NCBI RefSeq assembly: GCF_004331255.1
Contig: NZ_SJOF01000008.1
Span: 62,001-126,000, forward strand
DNA length: 64,000 bases
Reading direction: 5' to 3'
Source: Acinetobacter sp. ANC 4173
GTDB taxonomy: Bacteria; Pseudomonadota; Gammaproteobacteria; Pseudomonadales; Moraxellaceae
Below the pieces are notes generated by a model that did no database searches, had not been told where the DNA came from, and saw nothing but the letters and a program-made list of their open reading frames with translations. Positions 53,430-63,071 of the stretch are shown in pieces. Position numbers and translations under genes: made by a program. Numbering within the stretch: the stretch's first letter is position 1; the number at the start of each line of letters is the position of its first letter.

Positions 53430-55586
53430 TTAGAATTTCATCGTTGCTTTTAAAACAGCTTGTCGCGCATCACCTTGTGAAACCGTTAAATTGCTGACGC
53501 TCGCGGTGTAATAGGTCGTATCAAAGAGATTATTGAGATTGAGTTTAAAGTTGACATCTTGCTTGGCAATTCGAGTGTCGTAACTAACAAAAGCGTTGGC
53601 TAGTGTATAGTCTGGTAAAGTAAAGCTATTTTCAGTATCCCCAGCTCGCTTACCAACGTAATTACCACTGAGTCCCATTCTTAGGTTTCCAAGACCCAAT
53701 TGGCCATAATCATAAGTAAAACTTAAAGAAGCGGTATTTTTAGCCACATTATTTAAGCGATTGCCAATTAAATCTGTATCTTCATCCTGTAATACCTTGG
53801 CATCGGTATATGCATAGGTGAATGTGGCATCAAGCTGATCGGTAATTTGCCCCGTCACATCAAGCTCCAAACCCTTAGACCCCACTTTACCTGAGGTATG
53901 TAGTTCATTTTCGCCAGTTTCAACATTAGTTACACTCGCCAAAACATTGCGTTTTTTAATGTCATATAAGGCAAAATTAGCTTTTAAGCGTTCGTCTAAT
54001 TCATACTTCAAACCAACTTCATAGGATCTGGCTTGTTCTGGCTGTACATCTGAATCAATTTGACCACCACTTAACGGCGCAATTGAAGAGTTGGGTTTCA
54101 ATGACTCGGTATAACTGGTGTATACGGATAACTGATCATTCCATTTATACACTAAACCTGCACGTGGTAACCATGCATCATCATTGGTATTGGTATTAAT
54201 GCTGAATGGTCGTCCTCGTCCTGCCATTTGCTGATAATGCGTATATCGCCCCCCTAAAACGGCAATCCACTGATCTGTTAGATGAATGGCATCTTGTAAA
54301 TAGAAGCCATAAGTGTGCAATTTATCGGTTTGTTCACTGGCATTTGCATCAATACTGCTAGACGCAGTCACTTTGCCAAAAACAGGATTTAAATAATCAA
54401 GGGTGCTGTTACTGCCTCGAACCATGTTTGGTCGATAATATTTTCGGTATTCGATATCAGAACCAATTTGAAGGTCATGTTTAAATCCGAGCGCATTAAA
54501 GTGCCCTTCTAAATACGCTTGACCCGCACTATCAACACTCTCAGCACCCAATGTACCATCGGTTCGTCGTGTGACTGTATGATTAGTGGTATTCAGTTTG
54601 GTAATACGTAATTGATTTGCATCATAGGTTTCATAATTATAGCTATAACCTAAATGTGCTGACCATTGATCATTGATTTGATGATCGACACTCACTTGAG
54701 CCAAATGGTCTTCACCATTGGTCTGATTAAAGGCTTCATCTAAACGAGTATATTTTGAAATTGGCAAAGCTTTATTGGTAGCCAAGTCAAAAACTGTCGT
54801 ACGGTCAAAAGGCACATCAAAATCACGATATTGATAGCTCAAGTTCACTTGAGTTTGACCATTATCCCATGCCAACGATGGTGCAATTAAAGTTTGCTGG
54901 TTATAACCAAAATTGCGCCAATAATCTTGGTCTGAATAATCTGCAATGAAACGGTAAGCAAAATTACTCTGACCAATAGCACCTGTGGTATCTACGCTGC
55001 CACCTAAACCATTTTTGCCATTTCCAAAGCTTGAACCATAAATAGAAACTTCAGATGCTTGTTCACGTTGCGGTCTTTTCGTCACCACATTGACCACGCC
55101 ACCAGGGTCCATAATGCCATATAAAAGTGATGCAGGCCCTTTAAGTACCTCAACTTGCTCAACCGCAGCATTCATTGCACGACCTTGTACAATTGGCATG
55201 CCGTTAATCATAATAGAGCCATCACGGTTATCACCAAAACCCCGTTTCATTACCGTATCTTGAGTTCCTGCCAACGTGTTACCTTGCGTAATCCCACTGA
55301 CTTGAGTCAATGCAGCATCTAAAGTTGCAGGCTTAAAATCTTCAATATATTGATTTGAAACCACATTCACCGTTTGTGGTGTTTCCAAATTCTTTTGTTG
55401 TCCTTTTAAGGTACTTGCCGTTTGCTGCCCTATTTTCTTATGTTCGGCCTGTTTTGCAGTTAAATGAATGGTTTCTAATATTTCAGATGTCTGTATCTCG
55501 GCTGCATAAACCCAGACTGAGCTGAGTGTCGTGGTCAATCCTAAAAAAACTTTAATGCTTAGGCTCAGTGGATGTAATGATTTCAC
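53430..55586 (-). CDS. TonB-dependent siderophore receptor
   Basis: 718 residues. A signal peptide (LSLSIKVFLGLTTTLSSVW then VYAAE) is followed by the plug domain (TPQTVNVVSNQYIEDFKPAT, QVEVLKGPASLLYGIMDPGG), and a 22-strand barrel ending in the outer-membrane F (ATMKF). It lacks the extra N-terminal signalling domain of FpvA/FecA, so it should not act through an anti-sigma factor. It imports a ferric siderophore with TonB energy; which one is unknown. It starts with GTG at 55586 without a good Shine-Dalgarno. A Fur-box-like site lies 69 bp upstream. No esterase, permease or synthesis gene is adjacent. Confidence 0.9.
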   Translation of the reverse strand: MKSLHPLSLSIKVFLGLTTTLSSVWVYAAEIQTSEILETIHLTAKQAEHKKIGQQTASTLKGQQKNLETPQTVNVVSNQYIEDFKPATLDAALTQVSGITQGNTLAGTQDTVMKRGFGDNRDGSIMINGMPIVQGRAMNAAVEQVEVLKGPASLLYGIMDPGGVVNVVTKRPQREQASEVSIYGSSFGNGKNGLGGSVDTTGAIGQSNFAYRFIADYSDQDYWRNFGYNQQTLIAPSLAWDNGQTQVNLSYQYRDFDVPFDRTTVFDLATNKALPISKYTRLDEAFNQTNGEDHLAQVSVDHQINDQWSAHLGYSYNYETYDANQLRITKLNTTNHTVTRRTDGTLGAESVDSAGQAYLEGHFNALGFKHDLQIGSDIEYRKYYRPNMVRGSNSTLDYLNPVFGKVTASSSIDANASEQTDKLHTYGFYLQDAIHLTDQWIAVLGGRYTHYQQMAGRGRPFSINTNTNDDAWLPRAGLVYKWNDQLSVYTSYTESLKPNSSIAPLSGGQIDSDVQPEQARSYEVGLKYELDERLKANFALYDIKKRNVLASVTNVETGENELHTSGKVGSKGLELDVTGQITDQLDATFTYAYTDAKVLQDEDTDLIGNRLNNVAKNTASLSFTYDYGQLGLGNLRMGLSGNYVGKRAGDTENSFTLPDYTLANAFVSYDTRIAKQDVNFKLNLNNLFDTTYYTASVSNLTVSQGDARQAVLKATMKF

Positions 55587-55654
55587 TAGGTTGTAAACTC
55601 GATTTGGGAGGGGGTGTTTTAAATTTTGTGCATATTCTAGCGCCAGCCAATATT

Positions 55655-55673
55655 AATGAGAATACTTATTATT
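55655..55673. promoter_or_regulatory. Fur-box-like site before the TonB-dependent receptor
   Basis: AATGAGAATACTTATTATT matches 15 of 18 fixed positions of AATGATAATNATTATCATT, so iron repression is likely. The 272-base gap 55587-55858 otherwise shows only AT-rich promoter-like sequence for the two divergent genes. Confidence 0.6.
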
Positions 55674-55870
55674 TATCTTATGTAATTTTTTTAAATAATT
55701 TTTACTATTGTTCAATTATTTTAATCAAATTAGAAAAATTCAGACTGTTTTTTAGCCTTTACAGACCCTTGAGAAAATCATGCTATGTTTAAGAAATGTT
55801 ATTCAACTTCATTCCGAAGCGGTTAATTTATAAAATATAAATCGATTAAAAATTTGCATTGAGGAAAACT

Positions 55871-57154
55871 TTGCCGCATTTTACTTTTATTGAACGTATT
55901 ACAGCGTGGTCAAATCAATATGCTTGGTTAGATATGTCTTTATCTTTAAGCCTATTGATATTACTTGCGATTTTAACCAATTTTATTGCGAAAAAAATTG
56001 TTGTTCGCGGTATTCGTAAAGTCATCTCCAAACTAAAATTTGCCAATCGTGATATCGTTACTCAACATCATGTCATTCGTAGAATTGCCAATATTGTTCC
56101 TGCCTTAGTCATCATGAACGGTATTGTGACAATACCTCATTTATCTGAAAAATTGATTAGCTTGGTACAAATGGCGACACAAGCTTTTATTTTTCTCACC
56201 TTCGCGCTTGCCATCGGTGAAAGCTTAAATATCTTTAATGCGATTTATCAACGCAATCCAAAGTCCAGAAACAAGCCTATTAAAGGCTATTTGCAGTTGG
56301 TGAAACTGGTCATTTTTGTGGTCTGTGCTTTGATGATTATTGGCACATTTTTGAAAAAAGATGTCTTTACGCTACTCGCTGGTTTTGGTGCCATGGCAGC
56401 CGTATTGATGTTGGTGTTCCAAAATACCATTTTATCCTTGGTGGCTTCTGTACAGATTTCATCTTACGATATGGTCCGCATTGGCGATTGGATTGAAATG
56501 CCTTCGTTAAATGCAGATGGCGATGTCATTGATATGTCATTACATACAGTTACTGTACAGAACTTTGATAAGACGTTTACCACCATTCCCACCAATAAAC
56601 TGGTGACGGATACCTTTAGAAATTGGCGTGGTATGGCACAAGCAGGTGTACGTCGTATCAAACGCTCGATCTTTATTGATCAGAGTAGTGTTCACTTCAT
56701 GAGTAATCACGAGCAACAAAAATTGAAAGATTTCTTATTATTGGATCAATATTTAAATAGCAAACAAGAAGAAATAGAAGAGTTTAATTTGCAACTCTCA
56801 AATCAGGCCATTTATAACCAACGTCGTCTGACCAACTTGGGGACATTTCGTGCCTATGTCGAGTTTTACTTAAAACAACATCCTGGTATCACACAACATC
56901 AAACTATTATGGTGCGTCAATTGCAACCAACCAGCGAAGGCCTACCTCTGGAAATTTATAGCTTTGCCAACACCACGGTATGGAAAGACTACGAAGCCAT
57001 TCAAGCCGATATTTTTGATCATTTAATTGCAATTTTACCTGAGTTCGGTTTAAGAATTTACCAAGCGCCGTCTGGTTCAGACATGAACGCATTGGCACAG
57101 CATTTTGCTCAAACAGCACATGATATAAATCGTTTTACATCGCATAGTGAATAA
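55871..57154 (+). CDS. Mechanosensitive ion channel, MscS family (YbdG-like)
   Basis: About 427 residues if translation starts at TTG 55871, which has GAGG six bases upstream; other starts at 55859 (TTG) and 55934 (ATG) are possible. Several N-terminal helices precede the MscS pore helix: LAGFGAMAAVLMLVFQNTIL near residue 170, then the beta domain SVQISSYDMVRIGDWIEMP and TTIPTNKLVTDTFRNWRGM. A long insertion and the length recall YbdG/MscM of E. coli (415). It gates under membrane tension from osmotic down-shock. Terminator after. Confidence 0.85.
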   Translation: MPHFTFIERITAWSNQYAWLDMSLSLSLLILLAILTNFIAKKIVVRGIRKVISKLKFANRDIVTQHHVIRRIANIVPALVIMNGIVTIPHLSEKLISLVQMATQAFIFLTFALAIGESLNIFNAIYQRNPKSRNKPIKGYLQLVKLVIFVVCALMIIGTFLKKDVFTLLAGFGAMAAVLMLVFQNTILSLVASVQISSYDMVRIGDWIEMPSLNADGDVIDMSLHTVTVQNFDKTFTTIPTNKLVTDTFRNWRGMAQAGVRRIKRSIFIDQSSVHFMSNHEQQKLKDFLLLDQYLNSKQEEIEEFNLQLSNQAIYNQRRLTNLGTFRAYVEFYLKQHPGITQHQTIMVRQLQPTSEGLPLEIYSFANTTVWKDYEAIQADIFDHLIAILPEFGLRIYQAPSGSDMNALAQHFAQTAHDINRFTSHSE

Positions 57155-57159
57155 CTTTT

Positions 57160-57186
57160 ATCCCCTCACTAAGAGGGGATTTTTAT
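57160..57186 (+). terminator. Terminator after the MscS-family gene
   Basis: Stem ATCCCCTC, loop ACTAA, stem GAGGGGAT, then a T-rich run, 6 bases after the stop. Confidence 0.88.
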
Positions 57187-57260
57187 TTCGGTTCAAGTCG
57201 AGTTATAAATAGGTAACGACTCGATCTATTTGCATTTTATAACTTCTTGAGTCTTAAAAA

Positions 57261-57581
57261 CTATTCACTCACTTCAGCGTGTTCACAATAATCAAAATAT
57301 TCTAATTTAAAACTTTCTACGGCTTGCTGCTTTTGGGTTTCATTTGGAAATATTGGGAGATCATAGGCATCTTCTACAATTGCCTCATACAACTCCTTTG
57401 CCCCATCTTCATATTCAAGTGCAATACTTTTCTGGAGGCTGAGCGGAACTTCATCTTGTCTTTCTTGCATCACATTCTCTGCAACAATCGCAATTGCTTG
57501 ACAAAAGCTAATGCTATCTTGAACAGAGGCAAATAACGCTCCAGAATACAAACAGCAGCAACACATTATTATTTTTTTCAT
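57261..57581 (-). CDS. Small exported hypothetical protein with Cys-rich leader
   Basis: 106 residues. It begins MKKIIMCCCCLYSGALFASV, a signal peptide with four adjacent cysteines, cut after LFA. The mature part is acidic (about 20 Asp/Glu in 85) and has two cysteines (SFCQAIAIV, DYCEHAEV) that could form a disulfide in the periplasm. A lipoprotein is unlikely because a lipobox is not clear. I do not recognise the family. It converges on the MscS gene and is followed upstream by the broken LysE gene. Confidence 0.6.
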   Translation of the reverse strand: MKKIIMCCCCLYSGALFASVQDSISFCQAIAIVAENVMQERQDEVPLSLQKSIALEYEDGAKELYEAIVEDAYDLPIFPNETQKQQAVESFKLEYFDYCEHAEVSE

Positions 57582-57698
57582 AATGCACCTGTTTTATGTG
57601 CTTTAGTTCAATTTTAACAAGTGGAATGTGAAGCTGCTGTAATTTCTTGTTGGGCTAAAATGAAAGTATTGCCATCTTATTTTGTTTCATAACTTTAA

Positions 57699-58309
57699 CT
57701 AACGCTTGCTCATTACAAGCTTTAGGGCAAATAACAAGAAAATAGTTCCTGTAATTTGATCTAAACGTCGAACAATTTTGGGTTGTTTCAAAAATCTGGA
57801 AATTGGCTGCATCATAAAAATAAGTATGCTTGACCAAAGAACCCTAGCACAACATGTATGGCAACTAGTCCCATAACCCAAATAAAGGGGGTGACATCAT
57901 TTGGAATGAACTGCGGTAAAAAAGTGATATAAAAAAGCCCAACCTTGGGATTAAGAATATTGCAAAAAAATCCTTTTAAAAACCAATTGGGTGTTCTTTG
58001 TATGTTGATGTTGTTTTCTAGACTACTACGTGGTTTAACCAACAACTGTAATCCTAACCAAGCTAGATAAGCGGCTCCAAACCATTTTAAGACATTAAAA
58101 GCGAGTTCAGAGGTTGCCAATAATGCTCCCAACCCACATGCAACAATAATCCCCCATACCATGCATCCGAAGTTAATGCCTAAAGCGGTTTGAAAAGCCT
58201 TTTGACGGGTTTCAAGTGTGGCTGTACGAATAATTAACGTGGTATCTAAACCTGGGGTAATGGTCAAAATAACGATTGCAATTGTATAAGGGATGAGTAT
58301 TTCAAACAT
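57699..58309 (-). pseudogene. LysE/RhtB family exporter, one-base frameshift
   Basis: Frame 1 from ATG 58309 encodes a LysE-type permease (TITPGLDTTLIIRTATLETR, ALGINFGCMVWGIIVACGLG, GLFYITFLPQFIP) but stops after 165 residues. After codon 158, around 57836-57838, the next frame continues with WSSILIFMMQPISRFLKQ and TGTIFLLFALKLVMSKR to a stop at 57699. One added T in GGGTTCTTTGG would restore a 203-residue protein, the usual LysE length. It may be a real inactivating mutation or a sequencing or assembly slip in a homopolymer. The intact protein would export an amino acid or similar metabolite. A TTG start at 58330 is less likely. Confidence 0.8.
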
Positions 58310-58525
58310 ATCTGACTCACTTTTTTTCAAACAGACTCAATACGGCGTGGATGCATATATATTGAGCAAAATTTATGAGTAAACTCACGTAAAAATGAGT
58401 ATTACCATAAAGTCGATATAAGCACTTAAAGTATTTTAAAAAATTTAAATGCAGTTGCCGCATTTATATTAATCTTACGCAACGTAATCATCAATTTGTT
58501 AGTCAGATATTCATATTCAATGAAT

Positions 58526-58547
58526 AAGGTCTACCTGAGTAGACCTT
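58526..58547 (-). terminator. Probable terminator of the 64-residue gene
   Basis: AAGGTCTAC-CTGA-GTAGACCTT, 45 bases beyond the stop at 58592 on the minus strand. The tail is only weakly T-rich. Confidence 0.55.
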
Positions 58548-58591
58548 TATAGATGTTCTTTTATAAGTGAATAATGCTCAAAATAATAAAA

Positions 58592-58786
58592 CTAATGCGT
58601 ATTTGTTACTTCCCAAACAGAAGTCACTTCAGCACCATCTATGACAAAATCAACAATTAAACCATCAATCGGTAAATTATTAGGATCGCTCCACTGCTCT
58701 ACCGCAAAATAAAACCACTCACCACACTCATCACGAATCATGCCCAATTGTGTTTGAGAATCGTATCGTTCTACACTTCCTCTCAT
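58592..58786 (-). CDS. Small cold-shock-domain-like protein
   Basis: 64 residues. The opening MRGSVERYDSQTQLGMIRDE follows the pattern of cold-shock proteins (xGxVxxYDxxxxxGxI), and EWFYFAVEQW resembles the following strand. It lacks the usual RNP1 aromatic motif KGFGFI, so nucleic-acid binding is uncertain. No start conflict; ATG at 58786 has AGGTGGC upstream. It is flanked by intergenic gaps of 280 and 210 bases with nothing else I can support. Confidence 0.55.
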   Translation of the reverse strand: MRGSVERYDSQTQLGMIRDECGEWFYFAVEQWSDPNNLPIDGLIVDFVIDGAEVTSVWEVTNTH

Positions 58787-58998
58787 ATTGCCACCTTTAT
58801 TATTGATTCAATTATTTAAGTTAACAATTACAGGGTATTAAAGTTATCAACAAGCCTGTATCGATAAAAATTTTATCATTATTTTCCAGAAAAAATACGA
58901 CTTTTTTCACATTTTTCTAATAATTATCGACGGCGTATTCCATATTAAAATATATTTCTATAGAAATAACCGATCATTATTTTCAATTCAATTCCCAG

Positions 58999-59226
58999 TT
59001 ATTTCACTTGAAAATAGTGTTTATCCGTAACCAAAGTAATTCTGAGTTTTTTATAAAATCTATGGATTGGATCTTCATTTCCTTTCATGATTTGATCTGC
59101 GAATTTATCATCTTGCATGAGTACCGCATAAGTTTTATAACCAAAAACTAACTCACTCGGTATTTTTCCAGTTTGTGTAAATTCGTCAATTTGCTTGTTT
59201 ATTTTCTTTACAGATAAATCATTCAT
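58999..59226 (-). CDS. Hypothetical protein, 75 residues
   Basis: A short soluble protein rich in Lys, Asp and Ile (MNDLSVKKINKQIDEFTQTG, then VFGYKTYAVLMQDDKFADQI). No signal peptide, membrane segment or known motif is visible. ATG at 59226 has only a weak site (AAACTTTAAAAAC region) upstream. The amino-acid make-up looks like real protein rather than a chance frame. The 298 bases to the next gene (59227-59524) show no other feature. Confidence 0.5.
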   Translation of the reverse strand: MNDLSVKKINKQIDEFTQTGKIPSELVFGYKTYAVLMQDDKFADQIMKGNEDPIHRFYKKLRITLVTDKHYFQVK

Positions 59227-59524
59227 GTGTTTTTAAAGTTTCGGATTAGGCTTACTTTTTTATAATTGAAAAACATGACAAAAATGTGAACATCAACACC
59301 TTCCGTGTTAGCCGACTTTATGATGGTGCGTTAGATTGATATGGATTACAATGAATTCAAGCAAATTTCGGTTGTACTTTTACATGTGAATTAAGGATAA
59401 ATGAACGTTTTCATCTTCCTCATCCATTATCTTTGAAAATATAATCCCGATTTTTTCTTGTAAAAATTTTATTTATCTTATTGTCATTTCTAAATTATGC
59501 AATTTTACCAAGAGGTTAATATTA

Positions 59525-61378
59525 ATGCTTAGATGGTTCGAAAAGCGTGTAGATCCCTATCCTAGTAAAGGTTTAAAAGATCCACTGCCTACAACTTTCT
59601 TTGCATTTGTCTGGAGTGCATCTAAAGGTATACGCCCTTACCTGCTTATTTTAGTGCTTTGTACCGCAGGTGCTGCAAGTTTTGAAGCCTTGTTGTATGC
59701 CAAAATTGGCGACTTAGTCAATTGGCTCAGTAAAAGTCAACCTGATACATTCTTGGCACAACATCGTCAAAATTTAATACTACTGAGCATGATATTACTG
59801 GGGAATATCTTTTTTGCTAACTTCCAGTCCATTATTAAACATCAAATTCTGTTTAGTAGCTTTCCCATGCGGCTGCGTTGGAAGTTCCATAATTTATTAT
59901 TACAACAAAGCCTTGATTTTTTTCATAATGATTTTGCAGGGCGACTTTCTGCCAAAGTCATGCAAACAGCGCTTGCAGTGCGCGAGTTTTGGATGATTTT
60001 GGGGGATATGCTGGCTTATGTCCTGATCTACTTCTTTACAGTCAGTATTGTACTCGGCTCAATCTCCCCATTTCTGATTATTCCCCTATTGGTCTGGTTG
60101 GCTTTATTCCTGCTTGCAGCATGGTATTTCATTCCACGACTCAGCAAAATTTCCAATGAACAAGCCGATGCTCGTGCGGTAATGACAGGTCGTGTAACCG
60201 ATGCCTACACCAATATTCAAACGGTAAAACTGTTTGCCCATGCCGGCCGTGAAAGCCAGTATGCCAAGTCATCCATGCAAGAGTTTATGCGAACAGTCTA
60301 TAAGCAAATGCGATTGGGTTCAGGTTATGAAATAAGCATTAACTCGCTCAGTATTGTGCTTTATACCGGTGTACTTGGAACAGCTTTATGGTTGTGGATC
60401 GAAGGTCGTGCAGAGCTGGGCATTATCGCGGCAACGACTGCCATGATTTTAAAACTCAACAGTATTGCCGAATTTATGATGTGGCAAACATCTGCTTTAT
60501 TTGAAAATGTCGGCACCATTCAAGATGGTATGAAAACATTAGGGCGTCCGATTAGTATTCAGGATAAACCGAATGCAACTACGCTTGAGGTGAAACACGG
60601 CGAAATTAAGTTTGAAGATGTCTGTTTTGCCTACAATGAAAAAAATGTCATTGATCACTTTAATCTCACCATACGTCCAGGTGAAAAAATTGGTATTGTC
60701 GGGCGTTCTGGTGTTGGTAAATCTACGCTGATTCAATTGTTATTACATTTTTATACCCTTAACCAAGGGCGTATTTTAATTGATGGGCAAAATATAGAGG
60801 ACGTAAGCCAAGACAGTCTGCGTAAAAGTATTGCTTTAGTCACACAAGATACATCGCTATTGCATCGTACCGTTGCAGAAAATATCAAATACGGACGTCC
60901 AGATGCCAGTGATGCAGATATGTATGATGCAGTTCGTAAAGCCAAAGCAGAGGATTTTATTCCGCAACTGACTGACCTTCGTGGTCGTAAAGGTTATGAC
61001 GCCTATGTGGGCGAACGTGGAGTAAAACTTTCGGGTGGACAACGTCAGCGTATCGCCATTGCACGAGTATTTTTAAAAGATGCTCCGATTCTAATTCTTG
61101 ATGAAGCCACCAGTGCCTTAGACTCTGAAGTTGAAGCTGCAATTCAGTCCAGTCTGGATGATTTAATGCAAGATAAAACAGTTATTGCAATTGCACACCG
61201 TCTTTCTACCATTGCGCAAATGGATCGTCTGATTGTCTTAGATCAGGGTCGAATTGCTGAACAAGGTACGCATGATGAATTGGTTGCTTTAAATGGTATT
61301 TATGCGCAATTATGGCAACGTCAAACTGGTGGTTTTTTAATTGAACAACATGAACTGAAAAATAAGGATAGTGCTTGA
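59525..61378 (+). CDS. ABC exporter, fused membrane and ATPase domains
   Basis: 617 residues, half-size type I ABC exporter. Six membrane helices (about residues 35-330) then a nucleotide-binding domain: Walker A GRSGVGKST near 394-402, Q-loop LVTQDTSLLH, signature LSGGQRQR near 501, Walker B ILILDEATSALD near 521, and the H-loop IAIAHRLST. It should work as a homodimer, exporting a lipid or drug across the inner membrane. The substrate is unknown. Its TGA overlaps the ATG of the MaoC gene by one base (TGATG), suggesting co-translation. Confidence 0.88.
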   Translation: MLRWFEKRVDPYPSKGLKDPLPTTFFAFVWSASKGIRPYLLILVLCTAGAASFEALLYAKIGDLVNWLSKSQPDTFLAQHRQNLILLSMILLGNIFFANFQSIIKHQILFSSFPMRLRWKFHNLLLQQSLDFFHNDFAGRLSAKVMQTALAVREFWMILGDMLAYVLIYFFTVSIVLGSISPFLIIPLLVWLALFLLAAWYFIPRLSKISNEQADARAVMTGRVTDAYTNIQTVKLFAHAGRESQYAKSSMQEFMRTVYKQMRLGSGYEISINSLSIVLYTGVLGTALWLWIEGRAELGIIAATTAMILKLNSIAEFMMWQTSALFENVGTIQDGMKTLGRPISIQDKPNATTLEVKHGEIKFEDVCFAYNEKNVIDHFNLTIRPGEKIGIVGRSGVGKSTLIQLLLHFYTLNQGRILIDGQNIEDVSQDSLRKSIALVTQDTSLLHRTVAENIKYGRPDASDADMYDAVRKAKAEDFIPQLTDLRGRKGYDAYVGERGVKLSGGQRQRIAIARVFLKDAPILILDEATSALDSEVEAAIQSSLDDLMQDKTVIAIAHRLSTIAQMDRLIVLDQGRIAEQGTHDELVALNGIYAQLWQRQTGGFLIEQHELKNKDSA

Positions 61379-61830
61379 TGTTGTATTTAGAAGATCTACA
61401 CGTCGGTGATCGCTTTATTAGTCGTGCCTATGAAATGACTGTCGATGAAATTAAGCAATTCGCGCATCAATTTGACCCGCAGCCTTTTCATACCAATGAG
61501 GTAGAAGCGGCTAACCATCCAATTTTTAAAGGTTTGGCTGCCAGCGGTTGGCATACTTCCGCAGTCACCATGCGACTTTGGACAGAATGTTTTCCTGTAG
61601 CGTATGGCTTAATCGGTTCCGAAGCGCAAGTACGATGGCCTAGGCCGACCCGTGTAGGTGACCAGATCCATGTTGAGGTAGAAATAACCGAAATTAAACT
61701 GTCAAAATCAAAACCTGATCGAGCTATTGTGAGTTATACCACCGAAACACTCAATCAAAATGGTGAAGCAGTATTACTAGGCAATACCAAAATTTTAGTG
61801 TTTAGTAAAAACTATCAACCTGATCTTTAA
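61378..61830 (+). CDS. MaoC-family (R)-hydratase-like protein
   Basis: 150 residues from ATG at 61378, overlapping the ABC gene stop by one base; a TTG at 61375 is not needed. Hotdog fold with the hydratase motif AHQFDPQPFHTNEVEA near residue 30, whose Asp and His are the catalytic pair, and GLAASGWHTSAVTMRLW. It would hydrate an enoyl-CoA to the (R)-3-hydroxyacyl-CoA, or act on a related substrate. Direct coupling to an exporter gene is unusual; a lipid or acyl product is a guess. Confidence 0.82.
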   Translation: MLYLEDLHVGDRFISRAYEMTVDEIKQFAHQFDPQPFHTNEVEAANHPIFKGLAASGWHTSAVTMRLWTECFPVAYGLIGSEAQVRWPRPTRVGDQIHVEVEITEIKLSKSKPDRAIVSYTTETLNQNGEAVLLGNTKILVFSKNYQPDL

Positions 61831-61972
61831 AAGATGATGGTTCTAAAATCATTCGTGGTTTTAGAATCCACTTTATCTAATTTGTCGAACAATTTATCAG
61901 GCGTGTACTTATGTTTCATGCCAATATAAAAACTAACTGATATAACAACATTAAACGTGCAATGGATCGCGC

Positions 61973-63001
61973 ATGAATACTATTTCGTCTAGACAAGACC
62001 AAGGAATTCCGGGAGTCTATGGTCTGTTACTTTTAGATGTCGTGTCACGCTGGGGCTATAATGCAGATACTTTATTTGCTCCATTCCAGCTCAATAGTGA
62101 AAAATTAGCGGAGCCAGATTTTCGAATCTCGACGTCAGTTGCCAATGCATTAATTCAACATGCCTTGATCCTGACCGGTGAATCAACACTTGGTTATCAT
62201 TTAGGTACGCAAATGCGTATTTCTATCCATGGTTTTATTGGTTATGCCATTATGACTGCAAATGATATTACCGATGCGCTTGTCCTCGCCAACCGCTTTG
62301 TGCAATTACGATTGCCCTTCTTACAAATCTATTTTTCTACTTTCGCTGAACAAGCAACTTTGCAGCTTCGAAGTGATGTCAGTATAGAACCCTTACGTTC
62401 AGAAATTTGTATTACGTTAACCATTGGCATTATTTCTATGGCCAAAGCCATGACAGGTGTCACAGATTTGGGCGGTGAGATTGATTTTGATTTTCCCCAA
62501 CCCGAAGGTTTTGAACGCTATATTACCAAGTTTCCAAATCATCAGTTTCGTTTTGATCAACCCCATTTATTGATGAGCTTTGATAAAAAATACCTCGCAT
62601 TAAAAATGATGAATGCTGACCCGATTGCGAGCCAAATTGCAATTAACCAATGTGAAGCCGAACTTTCGGCTTTAGGTGAACGCAGACGGCTCTCTATGGC
62701 GGTTCGCGACATTTTGACGCATTCAGAGCAGCATTATTTAAGTATTGAAAATGTAGCATATCGCTTACATATGTCTGATAGAACCTTGAAGCGCCAGTTA
62801 GCGACCGAAGGAACCTCCTTTTCAACAATTGTCGATGAAGTTCGCTACCGACATGCAACGTCGCTACTCTCCCGAACAGATTACACTCTTGAACAAATTG
62901 CAGATGAACTAGGCTATAGTGATGTTGCCAATTTCAGTCGTGCTTTTAAAAGATGGAGTGGACGTAGCCCAAGTAATTGGCGTAAAGATCCATACCTATA
63001 A
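61973..63001 (+). CDS. AraC family regulator, OruR-like
   Basis: 342 residues. The N-terminal 200 residues match the AraC-type 'arabinose-binding-like' domain of OruR/ArgR-type regulators (MRISIHGFIGYAIMTANDIT). The C-terminal pair of helix-turn-helices is at about 245-340: SIENVAYRLHMSDRTLKRQL and LEQIADELGYSDVANFSRAF KRWSG in two blocks. Amino-acid or acyl responsive members are known; the effector here is unknown. It precedes gcvH by 70 bp and follows the MaoC gene by 142. Confidence 0.85.
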   Translation: MNTISSRQDQGIPGVYGLLLLDVVSRWGYNADTLFAPFQLNSEKLAEPDFRISTSVANALIQHALILTGESTLGYHLGTQMRISIHGFIGYAIMTANDITDALVLANRFVQLRLPFLQIYFSTFAEQATLQLRSDVSIEPLRSEICITLTIGIISMAKAMTGVTDLGGEIDFDFPQPEGFERYITKFPNHQFRFDQPHLLMSFDKKYLALKMMNADPIASQIAINQCEAELSALGERRRLSMAVRDILTHSEQHYLSIENVAYRLHMSDRTLKRQLATEGTSFSTIVDEVRYRHATSLLSRTDYTLEQIADELGYSDVANFSRAFKRWSGRSPSNWRKDPYL

Positions 63002-63071
63002 GCCTTTTGTTTTTAGGTAAAAACATGTATAAAGCATGACAAAAATAAATGAATACTTTTGAGGAGTCATC

